Source of the DNA: Myoxocephalus aenaeus
Lineage: Eukaryota; Chordata; Actinopteri; Perciformes; Cottidae
Direction: 5' to 3'
Assembly (NCBI GenBank): GCA_038501785.1
Contig: JBAMJR010000529.1
Coordinates: 21,254-85,253, forward strand
DNA length: 64,000 nucleotides
Shown: positions 1 through 6,443 of the stretch, in pieces
Layout of the letters: each line of letters starts with the position of its first letter
How positions within the stretch are numbered: position 1 is the stretch's first letter
Notes under the pieces: generated by a model
Databases searched by the model: none
What the model saw: only the letters and a program-made list of their open reading frames with translations
What the model was told of the DNA's origin: nothing
Program-made: the position numbers and the translations under genes

Positions 1-310
1 CTAACCCGTGATGGTTCAGATGAGTCTCTCTCGGGCTGCGAACCGCCAACCACTGGCACCGGGTTTAAGCTAATGCCCTGCGCTTAGACCACTAGGCTAG
101 CGGGGAAACGATGGAACCCGGAATCTGGAAATAGGTCTTTTATAAAGGTCATTGGACCCAGGCTACTTGAAACTGGGCTTTTGGATGAGTGGATTATCGT
201 CGGCTTGTTGCGTTTTTTCCGGGAAGGTCGCAGAGACTTGAAACTCGACTCCCCCACTATAATGGCCAATGCGATTCCAATGGTACTATCCGCGAGCTAA
301 TAGGACCATG
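1..310. repeat. Spacer block Q2 (long copy of duplicated block)
   Basis: This block is a diverged duplicate of Q1, which lies immediately before it at the end of the preceding unit. Both start near GATGGTTCAGATGAGTCTCT, have GCGAACCGCC soon after, and end in the series GAGACTTGAAA, GATTCCAA, GGTACTA, GAGCTAAT, GGACC. Q2 contains about 140 bp, including the tRNA-like A box, that is missing from Q1. No gene is apparent besides the tRNA-like element. Confidence 0.8.
34..99 (-). mobile_element. tRNA-Leu-like sequence with Pol III A and B boxes
   Basis: On the minus strand an A box (TAGCCTAGTGG, 89-99) is followed 44 bp later by a B box (GGTTCGCAGCC, 34-44). The A box fits the TRGYNNAGTGG consensus fully; the B box differs only at the A after TTCG. 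The bases after the A box (TCTAAGCGC) and the long A-to-B distance resemble a class II tRNA such as tRNA-Leu. The acceptor ends are not complementary and only two T-stem pairs form, so a functional tRNA is unlikely. It is better read as a tRNA pseudogene or the head of a tRNA-derived SINE. It recurs in every unit, for example with A box ends at 2778, 5457 and 62931. Confidence 0.55.
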
Positions 311-515
311 GCAAGGCACTTTTCTGAGAATGAGTCATTTTGCTAATTGAGCTTCTAACACCTTTGTTTGATATTCAAATGAGGTCAGGTGTTGATGGGT
401 GAGTGGTTGAGGTAGGGGGAAAGGGATTGGGAAAGTCGCTCCTGGAATAGTTCATATGCAAGAATATACACATCAACTGAGGCGAAACACTGCTAACTCA
501 AGATGGTTCAAATGA
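311..515. repeat. Unique spacer and block P2
   Basis: Positions 311-393 hold AT-rich sequence with nothing recognised. Block P2 (394-515) begins GATGGGTGAGTGGTTGAG and ends in AAGATGGTTCAAATGAGTCT. It is a diverged copy of P1 at 2425-2545, sharing GGGATTGGGAAAGTC, GGAATAGTT, ATATGCA and GCTAACTCAAGATGGTTCA. The unit spacer thus has the order P1, Q1, Q2, P2. Confidence 0.75.
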
Positions 516-770
516 GTCTATCTCAAGGTTCTATGCTCTGATCCTCAGGTTCTGAGAAATAAATCATGAGATCAATCTTGCTCTGACATCAGGGTTCTAT
601 GCTTTGATCTCAAGGTTCTATGCTCTGACATCAGGGTTCTATGCTTTGATCCCAAGGTTCTATGCTCTGATCCTCAGGTTTGAAGAGAGAAATAATGAGA
701 TACATCAGGCTTCTATGCTTTGATCTCAAGGTGCCATGCTCTGATCCTCAGGTTCTAAAAAAAGAAAGAA
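516..770. repeat. 21-bp minisatellite upstream of U2
   Basis: Tandem monomers of about 21 bp begin GGTTCTATGCT and alternate between TTGATCTCAA-type and CTGACATCAG-type endings, giving a 42-bp dimer. They are interrupted by A-rich inserts such as GAGAAATAAATCATGAG and end in AAAGAAAGAAAGAGATAC. Units 3-9 have lost exactly one 42-bp dimer. Related monomers recur downstream of U5 at 1640-1799, so the two snRNA genes sit between two blocks of one minisatellite. Confidence 0.88.
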
Positions 771-796
771 AGAGATACATCTTTACTTAACTAGAT

Positions 797-824
797 GCCT
801 GACCATGGAGCCTGACCATGGAGG
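797..824 (+). repeat. Short tandem duplication in the U2 5' flank
   Basis: The 13-bp sequence GCCTGACCATGGA occurs twice in a row about 120-145 bp upstream of U2. It is present in all units. No factor site is recognised with confidence. Confidence 0.6.
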
Positions 825-827
825 CCT

Positions 828-837
828 GGGGCGGGTG
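828..837 (+). promoter_or_regulatory. GC box upstream of U2 (candidate distal element)
   Basis: GGGGCGGGTG lies 103-112 bp upstream of U2 and fits an Sp1/KLF-type GC box. Vertebrate U2 enhancers usually combine an octamer with Sp1 or ZNF143 sites near -220; here I find no octamer in that interval. The box recurs in every unit, with one extra G in unit 10. Confidence 0.5.
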
Positions 838-878
838 TTGCTAAGCAGCTGCCGCTGCTCTGCCTAATTGAAAGAACT

Positions 879-896
879 GCACCATGACCAGTGAGA
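879..896 (+). promoter_or_regulatory. U2 proximal sequence element (PSE)
   Basis: GCACCATGACCAGTGAGA at -61 to -44 fits the vertebrate PSE pattern (CACC, N, T, N, AC, then a purine-rich end), which binds SNAPc. No TATA box lies near -30, as expected for a Pol II snRNA gene. The element is unchanged in all 25 units at the same distance from U2. Confidence 0.75.
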
Positions 897-939
897 ACGG
901 TCCCAGGAGGTGGGCTCAGGACGCAAACCCTTTGTGGTC

Positions 940-1127
940 ATCGCTTCTCGGCCTTTTGGCTAAGATCAAGTGTAGTATCTGTTCTTATCAGTTTAATATC
1001 TGATATGTCCTCTATACGAGGATGTCTTATTAAGCAGATTTTTAGCCTTGGGAGACGAAATAGGAGCTTGCTCTGTTCACTCCACGCATCGACCCGGTAT
1101 TGCAGTATTGCTGGGAACGGTGCACCC
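940..1127 (+). ncRNA. U2: U2 snRNA (unit 1, A-long)
   Basis: U2 pairs with the intron branch point and is the core of the U2 snRNP. The gene is 188 nt, the usual metazoan length. Visible parts: 5' stem-loop I starting ATCGCTTCTCGG, the branch-point recognition GTAGTA at nucleotides 33-38, stem-loop IIa (GTCCTC with GAGGAT), an Sm site ATTTTTAG at 1038-1045, stem-loop III around GGAGCTTGCTC, and stem-loop IV with the U2B''-type loop TATTGCAGTA, ending GGTGCACCC. The first ~66 nt match human U2 as I recall it, but stem IIb, the Sm flank and stem IV are diverged. Nucleotide 67 is T in the A subfamily and C in B and in human. The start follows from homology and the PSE spacing; the 3' end may be one or two bases shorter. 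Confidence 0.97.
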
Positions 1128-1139
1128 TTCAAATGCCTT

Positions 1140-1159
1140 GTGGACAACAAAACACCAAT
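1140..1159 (+). terminator. Candidate U2 3' box
   Basis: GTGGACAACAAAACACCAAT begins 13 bp after the U2 3' end, where Pol II snRNA 3'-processing boxes lie. It only loosely fits the consensus GTTT-N-AAARNNAGA, mainly through the A run. It is the best candidate in the expected interval and is weak. Confidence 0.3.
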
Positions 1160-1358
1160 CCGATGGAGCAGTCTGTCGTTGACTTTGATTCTGTCATCAA
1201 CGATACAAGTCTCAGTCGCTGTCGGTCTTCAGGACATGTGTCAAACAAAGGGCCTGTGTACCTGTTACTGATGCCCCTCTCTCTATTGGAAGGGACACAG
1301 ACTGTGCAATGGACACTGTTGCTCTCTTTAAAATGTGGGAACGCCCTCTTTAAAATAT

Positions 1359-1378
1359 GGGCGTGGTAATGGGTGTGG
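1359..1378 (+). promoter_or_regulatory. Paired GC/CACCC-type boxes upstream of U5
   Basis: GGGCGTGG (1359-1366) and GGGTGTGG (1371-1378) lie about 98-117 bp upstream of U5 and resemble Sp/KLF sites. The second is kept in all units apart from an added G in unit 10. The first is GGTCGTGG in units 3-9, which breaks the GC-box core. Confidence 0.45.
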
Positions 1379-1411
1379 CCTGTTGTTTTGAACACAGCAC
1401 GTCAACCGAGG

Positions 1412-1430
1412 CTTACCGTGAGACATTTGA
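1412..1430 (+). promoter_or_regulatory. U5 proximal sequence element (PSE)
   Basis: CTTACCGTGAGACATTTGA at -64 to -46 from U5 is a good match to the vertebrate PSE (TYACCGTGA core). Its position relative to U5 mirrors that of the U2 PSE, which supports the chosen U5 start. It is unchanged in all units. Confidence 0.75.
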
Positions 1431-1475
1431 CTGGGACGACTACATTACCTGCTGCTCTTGACAAGAGGGCAGTAC

Positions 1476-1594
1476 TTACTTTGGTTTCTCTTCATAACGC
1501 ACAAGTCTTTCGCCTTTTACTAAAGACTTCCGTGGAGAGGAACACCAATGAGTTGAACCTATTTTTGACAGGCTTTGCCGTTCGGCTGAGCCTT
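1476..1594 (+). ncRNA. U5: U5 snRNA (unit 1, A-long)
   Basis: U5 holds the exon ends in register during splicing, as part of the U4/U6.U5 tri-snRNP. Visible parts: the 5' strand TACTTTGGTTTCTCTTCA; the invariant loop 1 context CTTTCGCCTTTTACTAAAG with the GCCTTTTAC nonamer; the return strand TCCGTGGAGAGGAAC; an Sm site ATTTTTG at 1561-1567; and a 3' hairpin from AGGCT at 1570 to AGCCT at 1593 with an inner GCCG/CGGC stem. Length is about 119 nt, against 116 in human. The 5' end is set by aligning TACTTTGG with human TACTCTGG and may be off by two bases. All 24 copies are the same through the 3' hairpin except the three truncated ones. Confidence 0.94.
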
Positions 1595-1599
1595 GTGCA

Positions 1600-1622
1600 T
1601 TTGTGAAAATAAAATAAAGAGA
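1600..1622 (+). terminator. U5 3' box
   Basis: A TTTGTG followed by an A-rich run and AAAGAGA begins about six bases after U5. It fits the Pol II snRNA 3' box (GTTT-N-AAARNNAGA) read by Integrator well. It is deleted in units 18, 19 and 21; unit 10 has one extra G inside it. Confidence 0.65.
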
Positions 1623-1639
1623 CAGTTTCTAAGACTAAG

Positions 1640-1799
1640 TTGTATGCTCTGACGTCAGGGTTCTATGCTTTGATCTCACGGTTCTATGCTCTGATCCTGA
1701 GGTTCTAAGAAAGAAAGAATGAGATAAATATTGCTCTGATTCTGTGCAGTGATCTCAAGGTTCTATGCTTTGATCCCAAGGTTCTATGCTCAGGTTAAC
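1640..1799. repeat. Second minisatellite block, downstream of U5
   Basis: Monomers GGTTCTATGCT with TTGATC, CTGATCCTGA and similar endings repeat the family found upstream of U2. The A-rich inter-monomer insert GAAAGAAAGAATGAGATAAA is a diverged copy of that at about 560. The block includes a perfect CRE-like TGACGTCA at 1650-1657 where upstream monomers have TGACATCA. It is missing from units 18, 19 and 21. Confidence 0.85.
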
Positions 1800-1895
1800 G
1801 GTCATTTGGGGGGCGATGACTTCCAGGGCATACTTTGTCATACTTTACCCAGGTTTGAGGTCACGTTCTCTGGGTAAAGGTTGGGGAAATGCCCC

Positions 1896-1903
1896 TATAA
1901 AAG
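1896..1903 (+). promoter_or_regulatory. TATA box in repeat copy 1 (possible spacer promoter)
   Basis: TATAAAAG is preceded by GCCCC and so looks like a strong Pol II core promoter element. No recognised gene follows; transcription would run into the C-rich stretch and blocks P1/Q1. The site is lost in units 18, 19 and 21. A function is inferred from the motif only. Confidence 0.4.
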
Positions 1904-2056
1904 TGCATGGGACTCTGGGTCAGAGTCAGGGGAAGTAACAGGGACACTGGGGCACTGAAGGGTCATTTGGAGGAAGATGACTTCCAGGGCACTCGTGGTC
2001 TGACTTTACCCAGGCTTGAGGTCACTTTCTCTGGGTAAAGGTTGGGGAAATGCCCC

Positions 2057-2064
2057 TATAAAAG
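2057..2064 (+). promoter_or_regulatory. TATA box in repeat copy 2 (possible spacer promoter)
   Basis: This is the same TATAAAAG motif and context 161 bp further on, present in all 24 complete units including the three deletion units. In those it lies about 84 bp after the truncated U5. Confidence 0.4.
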
Positions 2065-2210
2065 TACATGGGACTCTGGGTCAGAGTCAGGGGAAGTAAC
2101 AGGGACACTGGGGAACTGGAGGGTCATTTGGAGGGAGATGGCTTCCAGGGCACACATTGGCTAACTTTACCCAGGAATAAGGTCACCTTCTCTGGGTAAA
2201 AGTTGGGGTC

Positions 2211-2424
2211 ATGTGACCCCCTTGAACCACCTCTGGAGCTCACCCCCCTAACCCGGCTCACCCTCCGACCCCGTGGACCCACACTTAAGCACACCCCCTG
2301 AGTTAAAACCCCCTGTGCGCTTGTTTTAAAGTCCTGTGCCCCTGGTTCTCTAGAGTAAAGAAAGTCCGGGACCATGGATACAAAGAAAAGTGCTAGATGT
2401 TAGATGTATGCCCTTGGTTAGGTT
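2211..2424. other. C-rich spacer, G-quadruplex-prone on the minus strand
   Basis: From 2243 to 2280 the minus strand has five runs of three or more G separated by 3-6 bases, a canonical G-quadruplex pattern; more G runs lie on both sides. The rest (2281-2424) is unique sequence with a TAGATGT doublet near 2395. No gene is recognised here. Confidence 0.65.
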
Positions 2425-2679
2425 GATAGGTGAGTGGTTGAGGGATTGGGATTGGGAAAGTCACTCCCGGAATAGTTTATATGCAGAACATACACAATAA
2501 ACTGAGTGAAAACATCGCTAACTCAAGATGGTTCAGATGAGTCTCTCTCGGGATGCGAACCGCCAACCATTGGAACCGGCGTTTTTTTCTGAAGGTCGCC
2601 GAGACTTGAAAGTCAACTCCCCCCAGTACAATGGCCGACGCGATTCCAACGGTACTACCGGCGAGCTAATCGGACCGTG
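2425..2679. repeat. Spacer blocks P1 and Q1
   Basis: P1 (2425-2545) and Q1 (about 2526-2679, overlapping P1 in the shared AAGATGGTTCAGATGAGTCT) are diverged copies of P2 and Q2 in the next unit. Q1 retains the B-box-like GGTTCGCATCC on the minus strand but has lost the A box, so it should not support Pol III initiation. Confidence 0.75.
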
Positions 2680-3618
2680 CTAACCCGTGATGGTTCAGAT
2701 GAGTCTCTCTCGGGCTGCGAACCGCCAACCACTGGCACCGGGTTTAAGCTAATGCCCTGCGCTTAGACCACTAGGCTAGCGGGGAAACGATGGAACCCGG
2801 AATCTGGAAATAGGTCTTTTATAAAGGTCATTGGACCCAGGCTACTTGAAACTGGGCTTTTGGATGAGTGGATTATCGTCGGCTTGTTGCGTTTTTTCCG
2901 GGAAGGTCGCAGAGACTTGAAACTCGACTCCCCCACTATAATGGCCAATGCGATTCCAATGGTACTATCCGCGAGCTAATAGGACCATGGCAAGGCACTT
3001 TTCTGAGAATGAGTCATTTTGCTAATTGAGCTTCTAACACCTTTGTTTGATATTCAAATGAGGTCAGGTGTTGATGGGTGAGTGGTTGAGGTAGGGGGAA
3101 AGGGATTGGGAAAGTCGCTCCTGGAATAGTTCATATGCAAGAATATACACATCAACTGAGGCGAAACACTGCTAACTCAAGATGGTTCAAATGAGTCTAT
3201 CTCAAGGTTCTATGCTCTGATCCTCAGGTTCTGAGAAATACATCATGAGATCAATCTTGCTCTGACATCAGGGTTCTATGCTTTGATCTCAAGGTTCTAT
3301 GCTCTGACATCAGGGTTCTATGCTTTGATCCCAAGGTTCTATGCTCTGATCCTCAGGTTTGAAGAGAGAAATAATGAGATACATCAGGCTTCTATGCTTT
3401 GATCTCAAGGTGCCATGCTCTGATCCTCAGGTTCTAAAAAAAGAAAGAAAGAGATACATCTTTACTTAACTAGATGCCTGACCATGGAGCCTGACCATGG
3501 AGGCCTGGGGCGGGTGTTGCTAAGCAGCTGCCGCTGCTCTGCCTAATTGAAAGAACTGCACCATGACCAGTGAGAACGGTCCCAGGAGGTGGGCTCAGGA
3601 CGCAAACCCTTTGTGGTC

Positions 3619-3806
3619 ATCGCTTCTCGGCCTTTTGGCTAAGATCAAGTGTAGTATCTGTTCTTATCAGTTTAATATCTGATATGTCCTCTATACGAGG
3701 ATGTCTTATTAAGCAGATTTTTAGCCTTGGGAGACGAAATAGGAGCTTGCTCTGTTCACTCCACGCATCGACCCGGTATTGCAGTATTGCTGGGAACGGT
3801 GCACCC
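3619..3806 (+). ncRNA. U2: U2 snRNA (unit 2, A-long)
   Basis: Complete copy, same as unit 1, with T at nucleotide 67. The PSE lies at 3558-3575. Confidence 0.97.
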
Positions 3807-4154
3807 TTCAAATGCCTTGTGGACAACAAAACACCAATCCGATGGAGCAGTCTGTCGTTGACTTTGATTCTGTCATCAACGATACAAGTCTCAGTCGCTG
3901 TCGGTCTTCAGGACATGTGTCAAACAAAGGGCCTGTGTACCTGTTACTGATGCCCCTCTCTCTATTGGAAGGGACACAGACTGTGCAATGGACACTGTTG
4001 CTCTCTTTAAAATGTGGGAACGCCCTCTTTAAAATATGGGCGTGGTAATGGGTGTGGCCTGTTGTTTTGAACACAGCACGTCAACCGAGGCTTACCGTGA
4101 GACATTTGACTGGGACGACTACATTACCTGCTGCTCTTGACAAGAGGGCAGTAC

Positions 4155-4273
4155 TTACTTTGGTTTCTCTTCATAACGCACAAGTCTTTCGCCTTTTACT
4201 AAAGACTTCCGTGGAGAGGAACACCAATGAGTTGAACCTATTTTTGACAGGCTTTGCCGTTCGGCTGAGCCTT
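4155..4273 (+). ncRNA. U5: U5 snRNA (unit 2)
   Basis: Complete copy with Sm site, 3' hairpin and 3' box, 348 bp after U2. Confidence 0.94.
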
Positions 4274-6255
4274 GTGCATTTGTGAAAATAAAATAAAGAG
4301 ACAGTTTCTAAGACTAAGTTGTATGCTCTGACGTCAGGGTTCTATGCTTTGATCTCACGGTTCTATGCTCTGATCCTGAGGTTCTAAGAAAGAAAGAATG
4401 AGATAAATATTGCTCTGATTCTGTGCAGTGATCTCAAGGTTCTATGCTTTGATCCCAAGGTTCTATGCTCAGGTTAACGGTCATTTGGGGGGCGATGACT
4501 TCCAGGGCATACTTTGTCATACTTTACCCAGGTTTGAGGTCACGTTCTCTGGGTAAAGGTTGGGGAAATGCCCCTATAAAAGTGCATGGGACTCTGGGTC
4601 AGAGTCAGGGGAAGTAACAGGGACACTGGGGCACTGAAGGGTCATTTGGAGGAAGATGACTTCCAGGGCACTCGTGGTCTGACTTTACCCAGGCTTGAGG
4701 TCACTTTCTCTGGGTAAAGGTTGGGGAAATGCCCCTATAAAAGTACATGGGACTCTGGGTCAGAGTCAGGGGAAGTAACAGGGACACTGGGGAACTGGAG
4801 GGTCATTTGGAGGGAGATGGCTTCCAGGGCACACATTGGCTAACTTTACCCAGGAATAAGGTCACCTTCTCTGGGTAAAAGTTGGGGTCATGTGACCCCC
4901 TTGAACCACCTCTGGAGCTCACCCCCCTAACCCGGCTCACCCTCCGACCCCGTGGACCCACACTTAAGCACACCCCCTGAGTTAAAACCCCCTGTGCGCT
5001 TGTTTTAAAGTCCTGTGCCCCTGGTTCTCTAGAGTAAAGAAAGTCCGGGACCATGGATACAAAGAAAAGTGCTAGATGTTAGATGTATGCCCTTGGTTAG
5101 GTTGATAGGTGAGTGGTTGAGGGATTGGGATTGGGAAAGTCACTCCCGGAATAGTTTATATGCAGAACATACACAATAAACTGAGTGAAAACATCGCTAA
5201 CTCAAGATGGTTCAGATGAGTCTCTCTCGGGATGCGAACCGCCAACCATTGGAACCGGCGTTTTTTTCTGAAGGTCGCCGAGACTTGAAAGTCAACTCCC
5301 CCCAGTACAATGGCCGACGCGATTCCAACGGTACTACCGGCGAGCTAATCGGACCGTGCTAACCCGAGATGGTTCAGATGAGTCTCTCTCGGGCTGCGAA
5401 CCGCCAACCACTGGCACCGGGTTTAAGCTAATGCCCTGCGCTTAGACCACTAGGCTAGCGGGGAAACGATGGAACCCGGAATCTGGAAATAGGTCTTTTA
5501 TAAAGGTCATTGGACCCAGGCTACTTGAAACTGGGCTTTTGGATGAGTGGATTATCGTCGGCTTGTTGCGTTTTTTCCGGGAAGGTCGCAGAGACTTGAA
5601 ACTCGACTCCCCCACTATAATGGCCAATGCGATTCCAATGGTACTATCCGCGAGCTAATAGGACCATGGCAAGGCACTTTTCTGAGAATGAGTCATTTTG
5701 CTAATTGAGCTTCTAACACCTTTGTTTGATATTCAAATGAGGTCAGGTGTTGATGGGTGAGTGGTTGAGGTAGGGGGAAAGGGATTGGGAAAGTCGCTCC
5801 TGGAATAGTTCATATGCAAGAATATACACATCAACTGAGGCGAAACACTGCTAACTCAAGATGGTTCAAATGAGTCTATCTCAAGGTTCTATGCTCTGAT
5901 CCTCAGGTTCTGAGAAATAAATCATGAGATCAATCTTGCTCTGACATCAGGGTTCTATGCTTTGATCCCAAGGTTCTATGCTCTGATCCTCAGGTTTGAA
6001 GAGAGAAATAATGAGATACATCAGGCTTCTATGCTTTGATCTCAAGGTGCCATGCTCTGATCCTCAGGTTCTAAAAAAAGAAAGAAAGAGATACATCTTT
6101 ACTTAACTAGATGCCTGACCATGGAGCCTGACCATGGAGGCCTGGGGCGGGTGTTGCTAAGCAGCTGCCGCGGCTCTGCCTAATTGAAAGAACTGCACCA
6201 TGACCAGTGAGAACGGTCCCAGGAGGTGGGCTCAGGACGCAAACCCTTTGTGGTC

Positions 6256-6443
6256 ATCGCTTCTCGGCCTTTTGGCTAAGATCAAGTGTAGTATCTGTTC
6301 TTATCAGTTTAATATCTGATATGTCCTCTATACGAGGATGTCTTATTAAGCAGATTTTTAGCCTTGGGAGACGAAATAGGAGCTTGCTCTGTTCACTCCA
6401 CGCATCGACCCGGTATTGCAGTATTGCTGGGAACGGTGCACCC
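6256..6443 (+). ncRNA. U2: U2 snRNA (unit 3, A-short)
   Basis: Complete copy with T at nucleotide 67; first unit with the shortened upstream minisatellite and the CCGCGG variant in the 5' flank. Confidence 0.97.

Larger units (their letters stand above)
1128..1411. other. Spacer between U2 and the U5 promoter
   Basis: This spacer holds the candidate U2 3' box and the U5 upstream control region. It contains a direct repeat, TCTCTTTAAAATGTGG (near 1323) and CCTCTTTAAAATATGG (near 1345), and two GC/CACCC-type boxes. I see no octamer and no ZNF143 site. Subfamilies differ by ATC (A) versus GTC (B) near 1195. Confidence 0.6.
1800..2210. repeat. 161-bp direct repeats with TATA boxes
   Basis: Copies start with GGTCATTTGG at 1800, 1961 and 2122, a period of 161 bp; the third breaks off near 2210. 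Copies 1 and 2 contain in order: CTTTACCCAG, a 17-nt gap and CTGGGTAAAG (a 10-bp inverted repeat, e.g. 1843-1879); GGGGAAATGCCCC just before the TATA box; TATAAAAG; GACTCTG-GGT-CAGAGTC (1911-1927, 2072-2088). Copy 3 keeps a 9-bp version of the first inverted repeat and has no TATA box. Not recognised as a known element. Confidence 0.9.
1..5358 (+). repeat. Array segment A-long (units 1-2)
   Basis: Two 2679-bp units. They share with units 3-9 a T at U2 nucleotide 67, ATC rather than GTC soon after U2 (near 1195), and an ACTCGACT spacer motif near 245. They keep the long upstream minisatellite, an intact GGGCGTGG box before U5 and a CTG at 855-857, all as in units 10-25. A private mark is CCCGTGATGG at the unit start, where all other units have CCCGAGATGG. 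They therefore look like the ancestral form of the A subfamily. Unit 2 has one private change, ACATCA for AAATCA, near 3240. Confidence 0.9.

Noticed and set aside
84..269. A 61-codon open frame on the minus strand in most units.
   Set aside because: It overlaps block Q2, starts in spacer sequence, and is broken by a one-base T-run change in unit 8 and a C-run change in unit 25, with no sign of selection to keep the frame.
230..275. Short similarity of GAAACTCGACT followed by CCCCCACTA to parts of U1 snRNA.
   Set aside because: The match is about ten bases on each side, lacks the U1 5' end, the Sm site and stem-loops, and the equivalent bases differ between subfamilies.
338..352. TTGCTAATTGA similar to the U4 snRNA central region.
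   Set aside because: Only eleven bases match and nothing of the U4 stem structure surrounds it.
450..465. ATATGCAAGA as an octamer (ATGCAAAT) for U2.
   Set aside because: It matches only six of eight core bases, lies almost 490 bp upstream, and belongs to the duplicated P block.
516..770. Regularly spaced repeats as a CRISPR array.
   Set aside because: The 21-bp units are directly adjacent without unique spacers, no cas genes are present, and the genome is clearly animal.
891..1271. A 126-codon open frame on the + strand that recurs in almost every unit and spans U2.
   Set aside because: It runs through the whole U2 RNA and its spacer, matches no protein family I know, and its start lies within the PSE. 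It is conserved because the array is homogeneous.
1373..1606. A 77-codon open frame on the + strand per unit.
   Set aside because: It reads through the U5 promoter and the U5 RNA itself and is explained by the snRNA gene.
2243..2256. CCCCCCTAACCC as telomeric repeat.
   Set aside because: Only one CCCTAA is present, with no tandem repetition.
2124..2375. An 83-codon open frame on the minus strand in each unit.
   Set aside because: It covers the third 161-bp repeat and the C-rich stretch; composition is low-complexity (R, G, S rich) and no start context, domain or promoter supports it.
1..2679. A 5S rRNA gene, expected because 5S-snRNA linkage is known in some animals.
   Set aside because: No 5S A box, intermediate element or C box was found in the unit by eye.
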